Part shown: piece after piece, positions 1 through 7,487 of the stretch
Layout of the letters: each line of letters starts with the position of its first letter
Numbering within the stretch: position 1 is the first letter of the stretch
Source of the DNA: JASMHC01 sp042092935
Lineage (GTDB): Bacteria > Pseudomonadota > Alphaproteobacteria > Rhodobacterales > Rhodobacteraceae
Direction of reading: 5' to 3'
NCBI GenBank assembly: GCA_042092935.1
Contig: JBELFK010000015.1
Location: 1 to 33,326 of the forward strand
DNA: 33,326 bases
Notes under the pieces: model-generated
What the model was told of the DNA's origin: nothing
Seen by the model: the letters and a program-made list of their open reading frames with translations, nothing else
Database searches by the model: none
Program-made: the position numbers and the translations under genes

Positions 1-3
1 GCC

Positions 4-429
4 CTAATCATCAATCTCCAACACTGCGAATGACGCGCCACCGGCCAAAATCGCAAGACATTGCGCCCGTGGCATTCCCGTGAACCGATCTCTGCAGTTT
101 CGTTCACGTTTTGCAATGTCGTCGATGAGCGCTTGATATTCTGAGCTACCGTCATTTCGCCCATCGACAAAGCGGCGCGCGGCTTTGGCAAAAGTGCGAA
201 GGCAGGGCACATATTCATCCCCACTACAGGCATTGTAAGATTTCAAGTAACAAGCATTCCATCCCGGTTTGTCTCCAGACGAGACACCCGAAATACACTT
301 TTCAAACGCGGTGAGGTTTTTTGGCAAAGGTTTAAAGTCATGAAAGTCGTATCGCTTTACCGCCGTCAGCAAGTAGATACCAATTGCTAGTGCCCACACC
401 GCCCCTACGAACAAAAATATTAAGCGCAA
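4..429 (-). CDS. Hypothetical membrane-anchored cysteine-rich protein
   Basis: I do not recognise this 141-residue protein. Residues 3-24 form one hydrophobic segment followed by a basic/aromatic stretch, so it is probably a signal anchor with the rest in the periplasm. The soluble part has six cysteines (C45, C60, C68, C76, C112, C124), an even number that would suit disulfides outside the cytoplasm. The start would be TTG, because no in-frame ATG precedes the hydrophobic segment; a GGAT-like site precedes it, so the start is uncertain. It is transcribed away from lepA, with about 150 bp between them. Codon use is more AT-rich than in the neighbouring genes. No function is proposed. Confidence 0.6.
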   Translation of the reverse strand: MRLIFLFVGAVWALAIGIYLLTAVKRYDFHDFKPLPKNLTAFEKCISGVSSGDKPGWNACYLKSYNACSGDEYVPCLRTFAKAARRFVDGRNDGSSEYQALIDDIAKRERNCRDRFTGMPRAQCLAILAGGASFAVLEIDD

Positions 430-576
430 AATCTTATCCGATTACCAGACCTAAATCACCCTTAAGTTGAGTTGGGTCACACATCAAGCGAATATCTATC
501 TCAAAGACGATTTCGATCAGCCGTCAATACTCAACCCCGCTTGACCAATCGCCATTTCCCACGCATATGCGGAGCC

Positions 577-2376
577 ATGACCGATCTATCCAAAATCCGC
601 AATTTCTCAATCGTTGCTCACATCGACCACGGCAAGTCGACCCTTGCTGACCGGCTCATCCAACTGACCGGCACCGTGGCCGAGCGGGACATGAAGGCCC
701 AGATGCTCGACAGCATGGATATTGAGCGCGAGCGTGGCATCACGATCAAGGCCAACTCGGTGCGGATCGAATACCCCGCCAAGGATGGCGAGACCTATAT
801 CCTCAACCTCATCGACACCCCCGGCCACGTCGATTTCGCCTATGAGGTCTCTCGCTCAATGCAGGCGGTCGAAGGCTCTCTGCTGGTGGTGGATGCCACC
901 CAAGGCGTCGAGGCGCAGACGCTTGCCAACGTGTATCAAGCCATCGACGCCGACCACGAGATCGTTCCGGTGCTCAACAAAATCGACCTGCCGGCCTCTG
1001 AGCCTGAGCGCGTGGCCGAACAGATCGAAGACGTCATCGGCATTGACGCCTCGGATGCGGTCGAGATCTCCGCCAAAACCGGCATCGGCATCCCCGATGT
1101 GCTCGAGGCCATCGTCACCCGTCTGCCCGCCCCAAAAGGGGATCGCGACGCGCCCTTGAAAGCGATGCTGGTGGACAGCTGGTATGACGCTTACCTCGGC
1201 GTCGTCGTTATGATCCGCGTCATGGACGGTGTCATCAAAAAGGGCGACCGCATCAAAATGATGCAGACCAACGCTGTCTATCCCGTCGATCGCCTTGCCG
1301 TGCTGAAGCCCGAAATGCAGAACATCGCCGAACTCGGACCAGGCGAAATTGGCGTGATGACCGCAAGCATCAAACAGGTTCGCGACACCCGCGTCGGCGA
1401 CACCATCACCCACGACAAGAAAGGCTGCGAGGTCGCGCTGCCCGGCTTTAAGCCCGCCCAACCGGTCGTGTTCTGCGGCCTGTTTCCCGTCGATTCCGCC
1501 GAATTTGAAGACCTGCGCGAAGCGATTGAAAAACTCGCCCTCAACGACGCGTCCTTCAGCTTTGAAATGGAAACCTCAGCCGCGCTGGGCTTTGGCTTTC
1601 GCTGCGGGTTCCTTGGCCTGCTGCACCTCGAGGTCATCCGCGACCGGCTTGAGCGCGAATACAACATCGAGCTGATTACCACGGCCCCGTCGGTGATCTA
1701 TCACATCTATCTCAAAGACGGCGAGATGTTCGAATTGCACAACCCCGCCGATATGCCCGACATGTCCAAGGTCGACCACCTTGAGGAACCCCGCATCAAG
1801 GCCACGATCATGGTGCCCGACGACTATCTGGGCGATGTGCTGAAACTCTGCCAGGACCGCCGCGGCATCCAGCTAGACCTGACCTATGCTGGCACCCGCG
1901 CGATGGTTGTCTATGACCTCCCCTTGAATGAAGTTGTGTTCGATTTCTACGATAGGCTCAAATCGGTTACCAAAGGGTATGCGTCGTTCGATTATCAAAT
2001 GATCGGCTATTCCGAGGACCAACTTGTCAAAATGTCGATCCTCGTGAATGACGAACCGGTCGATGCGCTATCCACCATGGTCCACCGCGCCCGCGCCGAA
2101 ATGCGGGGCCGCGCGATGGTTGAGAAACTCAAGAACCTGATCCCGCGCCACATGTTCAAAATCCCGATCCAAGCCGCGATCGGAGGCAAGGTCATCGCCC
2201 GCGAAACCCTATCCGCGATGCGCAAAGACGTCACGGCCAAATGCTACGGCGGCGACGCGACCCGCAAACGCAAACTGCTGGACAAGCAAAAAGCCGGTAA
2301 GAAAAAGATGCGCCAGTTCGGCAAGGTCGATATCCCGCAAGAGGCGTTTATCTCTGCGTTGAAGATGGATGATTGA
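577..2376 (+). CDS. lepA: Elongation factor 4 (LepA), ribosome back-translocating GTPase
   Basis: LepA is a translational GTPase that binds stalled or mis-translocated ribosomes and is membrane-associated in some bacteria. The G1 loop AHIDHGKST lies near the N-terminus, followed by the switch region with ERERGIT, the G3 motif DTPGHVDF and the G4 motif NKID. The C-terminal LepA-specific domain ends in the usual Lys-rich tail (KKKMRQFGKVDIPQEAF). The reading frame is open further upstream to 472, but the ATG at 577 begins MTDLSKIRNFSIVAHIDHGK and gives 599 residues, the usual family length; the upstream 35 codons look like untranslated leader. A GGAG lies only 2 bases before this ATG, so initiation may be weak. 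The gene stands alone and is followed by palindromic repeats rather than a T-tailed terminator. Confidence 0.97.
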   Translation: MTDLSKIRNFSIVAHIDHGKSTLADRLIQLTGTVAERDMKAQMLDSMDIERERGITIKANSVRIEYPAKDGETYILNLIDTPGHVDFAYEVSRSMQAVEGSLLVVDATQGVEAQTLANVYQAIDADHEIVPVLNKIDLPASEPERVAEQIEDVIGIDASDAVEISAKTGIGIPDVLEAIVTRLPAPKGDRDAPLKAMLVDSWYDAYLGVVVMIRVMDGVIKKGDRIKMMQTNAVYPVDRLAVLKPEMQNIAELGPGEIGVMTASIKQVRDTRVGDTITHDKKGCEVALPGFKPAQPVVFCGLFPVDSAEFEDLREAIEKLALNDASFSFEMETSAALGFGFRCGFLGLLHLEVIRDRLEREYNIELITTAPSVIYHIYLKDGEMFELHNPADMPDMSKVDHLEEPRIKATIMVPDDYLGDVLKLCQDRRGIQLDLTYAGTRAMVVYDLPLNEVVFDFYDRLKSVTKGYASFDYQMIGYSEDQLVKMSILVNDEPVDALSTMVHRARAEMRGRAMVEKLKNLIPRHMFKIPIQAAIGGKVIARETLSAMRKDVTAKCYGGDATRKRKLLDKQKAGKKKMRQFGKVDIPQEAFISALKMDD

Positions 2377-2420
2377 GTGGAGTCATCGATCTAGAGCCTG
2401 CCTTTCCGGTCTTCGATATT

Positions 2421-2500
2421 GTCACCCCCGCGAAAGCGGGGGCCTCTAACCGAAAACACAACGAATGTGGATCGAGGTCCCCGCTTTCGCGGGGATGACA
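2421..2500. repeat. Inverted pair of palindromic repeats (REP-like), upstream pair
   Basis: Two copies of a roughly 25-bp element with core CCCCGCGAAAGCGGGG lie in opposite orientation: 2421-2445 (GTCACCC... sense) and 2475-2500 (...GATGACA sense), 29 bp apart. Each copy is itself a hairpin, and the pair can also fold as one long stem. They lie between lepA and the GIY-YIG gene. Repeats of this sort are widespread between genes in proteobacteria; I infer class membership from sequence form only. Confidence 0.85.
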
Positions 2501-2545
2501 GGCGTATTCATCGGGCGTTAACGACGCCTCTGCAATCCTTTGCCA

Positions 2546-2878
2546 ATGCGCGATCACGCCTACTATGTCTATCTCCTCACAACCCGTCCCAACGGCACGC
2601 TCTACTGCGGCATCACAAACGACCTGACACGCCGAGTTGCTGAGCATCGCGCCGGATTGGGCTGCCGCTTCACGCGGCGCTACGGCTGCAAAACGCTCGT
2701 TTGGTTCGAACATTACACTGACGTCGAACAGGCTATTTTGCGTGAAAAACGGATCAAGAAATGGCGGCGGGCATGGAAGATTGAGCTGATTGAGGCAGGG
2801 AATCCCAACTGGTTGGACTTGGCCGGCAAAGGCCCCCGCTTTCGCGGGGGCGACAAATTCAGTTCCGCGCCAACATGA
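2546..2878 (+). CDS. GIY-YIG nuclease-like protein (UPF0213/YhbQ type)
   Basis: This is a single-domain GIY-YIG protein of 110 residues. The motif reads YYVYLL then YCGIT, followed by NDLTRRVAEH with the conserved Arg, and further on REKRIKKWRRAWKIELIEAGNPNW, which is typical of the UPF0213 family. The family is related to homing-endonuclease domains, but the cellular role of these small proteins is not settled. The ATG at 2546 was preferred; a TTG two codons earlier is also in frame. The family normally ends soon after NPNW-DL; here the last 15 or so residues (GPRFRGGD and onward) are read from a palindromic repeat, so the repeat has supplied the C-terminus. Repeat pairs flank the gene on both sides, and it has no operon partner. 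Confidence 0.88.
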   Translation: MRDHAYYVYLLTTRPNGTLYCGITNDLTRRVAEHRAGLGCRFTRRYGCKTLVWFEHYTDVEQAILREKRIKKWRRAWKIELIEAGNPNWLDLAGKGPRFRGGDKFSSAPT

Positions 2879-2915
2879 AGTTCACCACCCTGTCATCCCC
2901 GCGAAAGCGGGGACC
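2830..2915. repeat. Inverted pair of palindromic repeats (REP-like), downstream pair
   Basis: Copies of the same element lie at 2830-2855 (AGGCCCCCGC sense) and 2891-2915 (TGTCATCCCCGC sense), inverted relative to each other. Their order is the mirror image of the pair at 2421-2500, so the GIY-YIG gene sits inside a symmetric arrangement. The first copy overlaps the 3' end of the GIY-YIG reading frame. Confidence 0.85.
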
Positions 2916-2974
2916 GCGCGCGTAAAGCACATTGTCTTGACTGCCCCTGATCTTCACTTGTGCAGAGCCTCACG

Positions 2975-3289
2975 TCAAAACCCCCGCCGCCCTTCGCCGA
3001 TGGCTTTAAACATCTCTCGCCACTCGCGGTCCTCGTCCGGTGTCAGGCCTTGGTTCTTGGCGGATTTCCAGTGCCGATACAGCGTCTCCAGCCGCGCGCG
3101 ATCTTCGGACCGGGGGCGGCCTTCCAGTTTCTCGATCTCCTCGCATTGCTCAAGCGGCACCAGGGCGCAGACGGATTTTCCGTGCTTGGTGATCCACACG
3201 CGGCCCCCCTCGCGGCGGACCCAATCCGTTGTTTGCGTCGCATTCGCGCGAAATTCCGAGAGCGACATAATCCTGAGTTTTGTCGGCAT
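2975..3289 (-). CDS. Phd/YefM-family antitoxin, apparently without a toxin
   Basis: The 104-residue protein begins MPTKLRIMSLSEFRANATQTT and continues with GGRVWITKHGKSVCALVPLEQ, the fold pattern of prevent-host-death antitoxins: an N-terminal DNA-binding alpha/beta domain that also represses its own promoter. The C-terminal part (REMFKAIGEGRRGF) is where such proteins bind their toxin. AGGAT lies 8 bases before the ATG at 3289. A toxin gene (Doc, YoeB or PIN type) would be expected directly downstream, below 2975, but that region holds only a palindromic repeat and the GIY-YIG gene on the other strand. It may be an orphan antitoxin or a stand-alone regulator. It is divergent from the cytochrome b561 gene. 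Confidence 0.8.
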   Translation of the reverse strand: MPTKLRIMSLSEFRANATQTTDWVRREGGRVWITKHGKSVCALVPLEQCEEIEKLEGRPRSEDRARLETLYRHWKSAKNQGLTPDEDREWREMFKAIGEGRRGF

Positions 3290-3377
3290 GGGCGGATCCT
3301 CATATTTCGGGTAACCTTCCCGTTGAAATCTTAACGATGCCTTAGAGCGCCGGACCCGCCAAATTTTGCGGCGCGGT

Positions 3378-3443
3378 ATTTGTACAAATTAGGGGTGCAA
3401 AGCGTACAAATGCGGCTAAGGTCGCTTTTGGTATATGTACAAT
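3378..3443 (+). promoter_or_regulatory. Candidate operator: three GTACAA motifs before cytochrome b561
   Basis: ATTTGTACAAAT at 3378-3389 is a perfect 12-bp palindrome. Further GTACAA copies lie at 3404-3409 (followed by AT) and 3437-3442 (within TATGTACAATA). Their spacings are 22 and 33 bp, close to whole helical turns. They lie in the divergent region between the Phd-type gene and the cytochrome b561 gene. The binding protein is unknown; the neighbouring Phd-type protein is one candidate. Confidence 0.4.
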
Positions 3444-3467
3444 AAATCTATTGAGGGAGGGCAAACC

Positions 3468-3956
3468 ATGCCCAACGGCTACAGCAGAAAGCAGATAAGA
3501 CTGCACTGGATTATTTTCATTTTGGTTGTTTTGCAGTTCACGCTCAACGGTCCTATGTCGGCCGGATGGGAGCTTATCAAAAACGGCGAGGAACCGGTTT
3601 TCCACCCACTGGTTGGTCAACACGTGGTTACTGGCTTGCTGATCTTTGCGTTGGTCCTCTGGCGGCTGTCGATCCGGATCAAACGTGGCGCACCCCCGTT
3701 GCCAAAAGAGGAGCATCCCGTCCTCAAAGGGTTGGCCCATCTGACGCATTGGGTGCTTTATGCGCTTTTGATCCTGATGCCTTTGTCGGGTGCGATTGCC
3801 GTGTTTGGCGATGTGATCCCTGCGGGCGACGCGCATGGCGTTTTGAAGAACCTCATGCTGTTGTTTGTCGCGCTGCACCTCTCTGGGGCGGTCTTCCAAC
3901 AGGTTGTTTTAAAAACAAATATTCTGGATCGGATGCGGACGCCTGATCCTGAATAG
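3468..3956 (+). CDS. Cytochrome b561 family membrane protein
   Basis: This is a bacterial di-heme b-type cytochrome that moves electrons within the inner membrane, possibly between quinol and a periplasmic acceptor; the partner is unknown. Four hydrophobic helices can be seen in 162 residues, with candidate heme-ligand histidines H13 (RLHW), H52 (GQHVVTG), H94 (THWVLY) and H137 (LHLSGA), the usual four-helix pattern of the family. The ATG at 3468 is chosen over one 11 codons earlier because GGGAGG lies 8 bases before it. The stop codon abuts that of the convergent hydrolase gene with no spacer. The upstream region carries repeated GTACAA motifs. Confidence 0.9.
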   Translation: MPNGYSRKQIRLHWIIFILVVLQFTLNGPMSAGWELIKNGEEPVFHPLVGQHVVTGLLIFALVLWRLSIRIKRGAPPLPKEEHPVLKGLAHLTHWVLYALLILMPLSGAIAVFGDVIPAGDAHGVLKNLMLLFVALHLSGAVFQQVVLKTNILDRMRTPDPE

Positions 3957-4712
3957 CTAGCTGAAGAACGCGCGGATCGAGGCTTCGAATTCGCGCGGTT
4001 TCTCGGCGTGCAGCCAATGGCCGACACCAGGAATTTTCGCGAAATAGGGCTGCTCAAACAGCGCACGGATCGTTGCCTTGTGTTCCGTGCGCACGTAGTC
4101 CGAGGCGCCGCCCGACAGAAAGAACGTCGGGCCGGAAAAACGGCCCGAGAGGTCGGGAAAACCGATGATGTCATCCATATTGGCCGCCAGCGCATCGAGG
4201 TTAAGCCGCCATCGATTGGCATTGACGTCCAGAGATTGCAGCAAGAACGCCCGCACGGGGGTCTCGGGGATCGCGTCGGCCAGTTGCCGATCCGCGTCCG
4301 AGCGCTTTTCGACAATCGATAAATCGAGCGATTTCATTGCCTTAATCAAATGCAACTGCATGTGCGTATAGGTGACTGGCGCGATATCGGCGACCAAGAG
4401 TCGATTGACGAGGGCCGGTTGCGTCAACGCCAAAACCATCCCGGCTTTGCCGCCCATCGAATGGCCAAGCACGTCCATCTTGCCGCCGAAAACCTCAATG
4501 ATTTCAGCCAGATCACCGCCAAGGTCCGCGTAAGTGTGGCTGTCGCTCCAGGGGCTTTCGCCGTGATTGCGCATGTCCACGGCGACGACGTGGCGCGTAT
4601 CCGCGAGACGCTTTGAGATCACACCCCAATTGCGCGCCGAGCCGAACAACCCGTGGACAATCAAGAGAGAAGGCTGCTCGGAGCGTTGGCCGTATTCGAC
4701 GAAATTCAACAT
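3957..4712 (-). CDS. Alpha/beta-fold hydrolase (YbfF-like esterase)
   Basis: This is a 251-residue cytoplasmic alpha/beta hydrolase. The oxyanion-hole motif HGLFGSARNW lies near residue 20, VDMRNHGESP near 46, the nucleophile elbow GHSMGG has S85, and the C-terminal histidine is H232 in GHWLHAEKP. The pattern matches the esterase family that includes E. coli YbfF; the natural substrate cannot be told from sequence. It is convergent with cytochrome b561 (stop codons adjacent) and lies downstream of glyA on the same strand, separated from it by a terminator hairpin, so it is probably transcribed separately. Confidence 0.88.
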   Translation of the reverse strand: MLNFVEYGQRSEQPSLLIVHGLFGSARNWGVISKRLADTRHVVAVDMRNHGESPWSDSHTYADLGGDLAEIIEVFGGKMDVLGHSMGGKAGMVLALTQPALVNRLLVADIAPVTYTHMQLHLIKAMKSLDLSIVEKRSDADRQLADAIPETPVRAFLLQSLDVNANRWRLNLDALAANMDDIIGFPDLSGRFSGPTFFLSGGASDYVRTEHKATIRALFEQPYFAKIPGVGHWLHAEKPREFEASIRAFFS

Positions 4713-4764
4713 CTCGAAAACCTAGTCGTGGACCGATAAAATGACCAGAGGCCAAAAAGAAAAA

Positions 4765-4785
4765 CCCCGGCGATCAGGGCCGGGG
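4765..4785 (-). terminator. Rho-independent terminator after glyA
   Basis: CCCCGGC and GCCGGGG form a 7-bp stem with a 7-base loop. On the minus strand it is followed by TTTTTC and then TTTTT. It lies 22 bp past the glyA stop codon. Confidence 0.85.
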
Positions 4786-4807
4786 CTTTTGCTGTTTTGG
4801 GCGTGCT

Positions 4808-6091
4808 TTACAGGTTGGGATAGAGCGGGAAGCGGGCACAGAGATCGGCGACTTCGGCTTTCACCTTGGCTTCGACCTCCGCGTTGCCGTCCTCGCCATT
4901 GGCGGCGAGGCCTTCGACAACCTCAACAATCCAATCGGCGATCTGACGGAATTCGGCCTCGCCGAAACCGCGGGTTGTGCCCGCCGGGGTGCCAAGACGG
5001 ATGCCGGATGTGACCATCGGCTTTTCCGGGTCAAACGGGATGCCGTTTTTGTTGGTGGTGATATGGGCACGCCCGAGCGCCTTCTCGGTTGCGTTGCCCT
5101 TGACGCCTTTGGGGCGGAGATCAACCAGCATGACATGGGTGTCGGTGCCACCTGTCACGATGTCGAGCCCCCCCTTCATCAACTGATCCGCAAGGGCGAC
5201 GGCGTTTGACCGCACGGTCTTGATGTAGTCCTTGAACTCGGGGCGCAGGGCTTCGCCAAAGGCCACGGCCTTGCCTGCGATCACATGCATCAAGGGGCCG
5301 CCCTGTATGCCGGGGAAGATCGCTGAGTTGACCTTTTTGGCGATGGCTTCGTCGTTTGTCAGGATCATGCCGCCACGAGGGCCACGCAATGTCTTGTGGG
5401 TGGTCGTGGTTGCTACATCTGCATATGGGAACGGCGAGGGATGCTCACCCGCAGCAACAAGACCCGCGAAATGCGCCATATCGACCAACAGGTAGGCCCC
5501 AACGCTGTCCGCGATTTCGCGCATTTTGGCAAAGTCGATCTGGCGCGGAATGGCCGAGCCGCCGGCGATCAGCATCTTGGGCTGATGTTCGGTCGCGAGG
5601 GCCTGGATCTGGTCGTAGTCGATCAGGCTGTCCTGCTGACGCACACCGTATTGAATGGCGTTGAACCACTTGCCTGACTGGTTGGGCTTGGCGCCATGGG
5701 TCAGGTGACCACCGGCGTCCAGGGACATCCCGAGGATCGTGTCACCCGGTTGAAGCAGCGCTTGGAACACACCCTGGTTCGCCTGCGAGCCAGAGTTCGG
5801 CTGAACATTGGCGAAATCACAGCCAAACAACTGCTTGGCGCGGTCGATCGCGAGGTTTTCGGCAACGTCAACATACTGGCAGCCGCCATAGTAGCGACGT
5901 CCGGGATAGCCTTCGGCGTATTTGTTGGTCATGACCGAGCCTTGCGCCTCCATCACCGCCGCCGAGACGATGTTTTCGGATGCGATCAACTCGATCTCGT
6001 CACGCTGGCGACCCAGTTCATTGGTGATCGAGCCAAAAAGCTCGGGATCGCGGGACGAAAGAGATTCAGTGAAGAAACCAGTATCGGACAT
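4808..6091 (-). CDS. glyA: Serine hydroxymethyltransferase
   Basis: GlyA is a PLP enzyme that interconverts serine and glycine, loading one-carbon units onto tetrahydrofolate. It has 427 residues, the usual length. Visible motifs are ELIASENIVS near 34, the YAEGYPGRRYYGG stretch near 58, DMAHFAGLVAAG near 204 and the PLP-lysine motif TTTTHKTLRGPRGG with K233. The start is supported by GGAG 8 bases before the ATG. It is divergent from nadK, with about 165 bp between their starts, and closed by a strong terminator. I see no glycine or folate riboswitch in the leader. Confidence 0.98.
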   Translation of the reverse strand: MSDTGFFTESLSSRDPELFGSITNELGRQRDEIELIASENIVSAAVMEAQGSVMTNKYAEGYPGRRYYGGCQYVDVAENLAIDRAKQLFGCDFANVQPNSGSQANQGVFQALLQPGDTILGMSLDAGGHLTHGAKPNQSGKWFNAIQYGVRQQDSLIDYDQIQALATEHQPKMLIAGGSAIPRQIDFAKMREIADSVGAYLLVDMAHFAGLVAAGEHPSPFPYADVATTTTHKTLRGPRGGMILTNDEAIAKKVNSAIFPGIQGGPLMHVIAGKAVAFGEALRPEFKDYIKTVRSNAVALADQLMKGGLDIVTGGTDTHVMLVDLRPKGVKGNATEKALGRAHITTNKNGIPFDPEKPMVTSGIRLGTPAGTTRGFGEAEFRQIADWIVEVVEGLAANGEDGNAEVEAKVKAEVADLCARFPLYPNL

Positions 6092-6255
6092 GAGGGACTC
6101 CGGAAGGAATAGGTTGCGTTGGCGGATTTCCTATCGGAAACAGGTTGGTGCGCAAGAGAAAAAAGCGGCATTTGGACCTCGTGTCGCGGCAATACTGGTC
6201 ATTGAGGGAACTTTATGTTTCTTTCGGAAATACACGGCAGCAACAGGAAACGGGC

Positions 6256-7017
6256 ATGGGCCAGAAGATCGCCTTTCTCGCAAGTGACGCGGACATCGCC
6301 CAGCAGGGATTGCGGGCGCTTGAGGCGTTGCACGACAATGTGCCCCTTGCCGACGCCAACGTGATCGTGGCCTTGGGCGGAGACGGGTTCATGTTGCAAA
6401 CGCTGCACGCGACCCAGGATCTTGCCGCGCCAGTCTACGGAATGAACCGTGGCACGGTTGGCTTTCTGATGAACGCCTATTCGGTGGAAAACCTATCCGA
6501 ACGCCTGGCCGAGGCCGAGCAGGCGGTGATCCACCCGCTGTCGATGACCGCCACCTGCATTGACGGATCGGTGCACAAGGCGCTGGCGATCAACGAAGTC
6601 TCGTTGTTGCGGGCAGGGCCTCAGGCCGCGAAACTCGAGATCATCGTTGATGGGAAACGCCGCATGGACGAGCTTGTGTGCGACGGGGCATTGCTGGCGA
6701 CGCCTGCGGGATCGACCGCCTATAACTATTCGGCGCACGGGCCGATCCTGCCAATTGGTGCGGATGTCCTGGCGCTGACCGCGATGGCCGCTTTTCGGCC
6801 CAGACGGTGGCGGGGCGCCTTGTTGCCCAGCAGGGCCAGCGTCGTGTTCAACGTCCTTGATCCCGAAAAGCGTCCGGTGATGGCCGACGCGGACTCACGT
6901 TCGGTTTTGAATGTCAGCTCGGTTGAGATCCATTCGGACCCGTCCATTTGCCACAAAATCCTATTTGATCCGGGGCATGGGCTTGAGGAACGATTGATCC
7001 GCGAGCAGTTCGTTTAA
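6256..7017 (+). CDS. nadK: NAD kinase
   Basis: NadK phosphorylates NAD to NADP using ATP (or polyphosphate). The GGDGF motif at residues 41-45 carries the catalytic Asp, NE lies at 113-114, and the ATPAGSTAYNYSAHGPILP region near 148-166 is the conserved NAD-binding segment. The ATG at 6256 gives 253 residues, typical of the short alphaproteobacterial form; AGGAAA precedes it, whereas the earlier in-frame start adds 37 unlikely residues. Its stop codon overlaps the stop of the convergent membrane-protein gene within a shared TTAA. Confidence 0.95.
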   Translation: MGQKIAFLASDADIAQQGLRALEALHDNVPLADANVIVALGGDGFMLQTLHATQDLAAPVYGMNRGTVGFLMNAYSVENLSERLAEAEQAVIHPLSMTATCIDGSVHKALAINEVSLLRAGPQAAKLEIIVDGKRRMDELVCDGALLATPAGSTAYNYSAHGPILPIGADVLALTAMAAFRPRRWRGALLPSRASVVFNVLDPEKRPVMADADSRSVLNVSSVEIHSDPSICHKILFDPGHGLEERLIREQFV

Positions 7018-7433
7018 CGGAATAGCACGACGGCGACGGCCACGGTTATCAGCGCTAAGCCGTTGATAAAATAGGCATGCTTGTCGATCTTGTCTGAATC
7101 CGGCGGGGTGCCCGCCTTTTTTGCACGGATCAGCATCAGGTTCAGGCTGATCGATCCGGCGGTCAGCACTCCGACGATTGCAATCTTGACCCACAGCAGG
7201 AAAGGCATGCCCGCCAGACCATATTTCAACGAGGTCATCCAAACGCCGGTGATCCAAAGCAGCGCAAGGCCCGTGGTCGCCAGTTTGCCGACAGCCCCTG
7301 CGGCGGCAACCATGCCGGGATAGGTGATCGGCTCGACTTTCGGCATTTGACGCTTTGCAATAATGTTGGACATACCCCCGCCCATGGCCATGCCAAGCGC
7401 GATAAAGTGCAAAATCATGAGCAGTGTGAACAT
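7014..7433 (-). CDS. Small integral membrane protein (four predicted helices)
   Basis: This 139-residue protein is almost wholly hydrophobic, with about four transmembrane helices. It begins MFTLLMILHFIALGMAMGGG, with a His in helix 1 followed by a Gly-rich turn, and carries KLATTGLALLWITGVWM in helix 2. This resembles the DUF2269/CopD-like group of small helical membrane proteins, some of which are thought to bind heme or metal, but the assignment is tentative. GGGGAGAAACGC before the ATG is a good ribosome-binding site. It lies 54 bp downstream of the wHTH-AAA+ gene on the same strand and could share its transcript; its 3' end overlaps that of nadK. Confidence 0.75.
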   Translation of the reverse strand: MFTLLMILHFIALGMAMGGGMSNIIAKRQMPKVEPITYPGMVAAAGAVGKLATTGLALLWITGVWMTSLKYGLAGMPFLLWVKIAIVGVLTAGSISLNLMLIRAKKAGTPPDSDKIDKHAYFINGLALITVAVAVVLFR

Positions 7434-7487
7434 GCGTTTCTCCCCGTTTTGAACGCGAGGATAGCAACAATTGCAGTTGCGTCAAAA

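Noticed and set aside
2348..2713. A 121-codon minus-strand open frame over the repeats and the GIY-YIG start
   Set aside because: It is read from the palindromic repeats and the antisense of the GIY-YIG gene; its sequence is of the HPRESG/FAGV repeat type with no family signature.
6092..6255. Possible riboswitch before glyA
   Set aside because: No conserved pairing or purine-rich core of a glycine, folate or SAM riboswitch could be seen in the leader.
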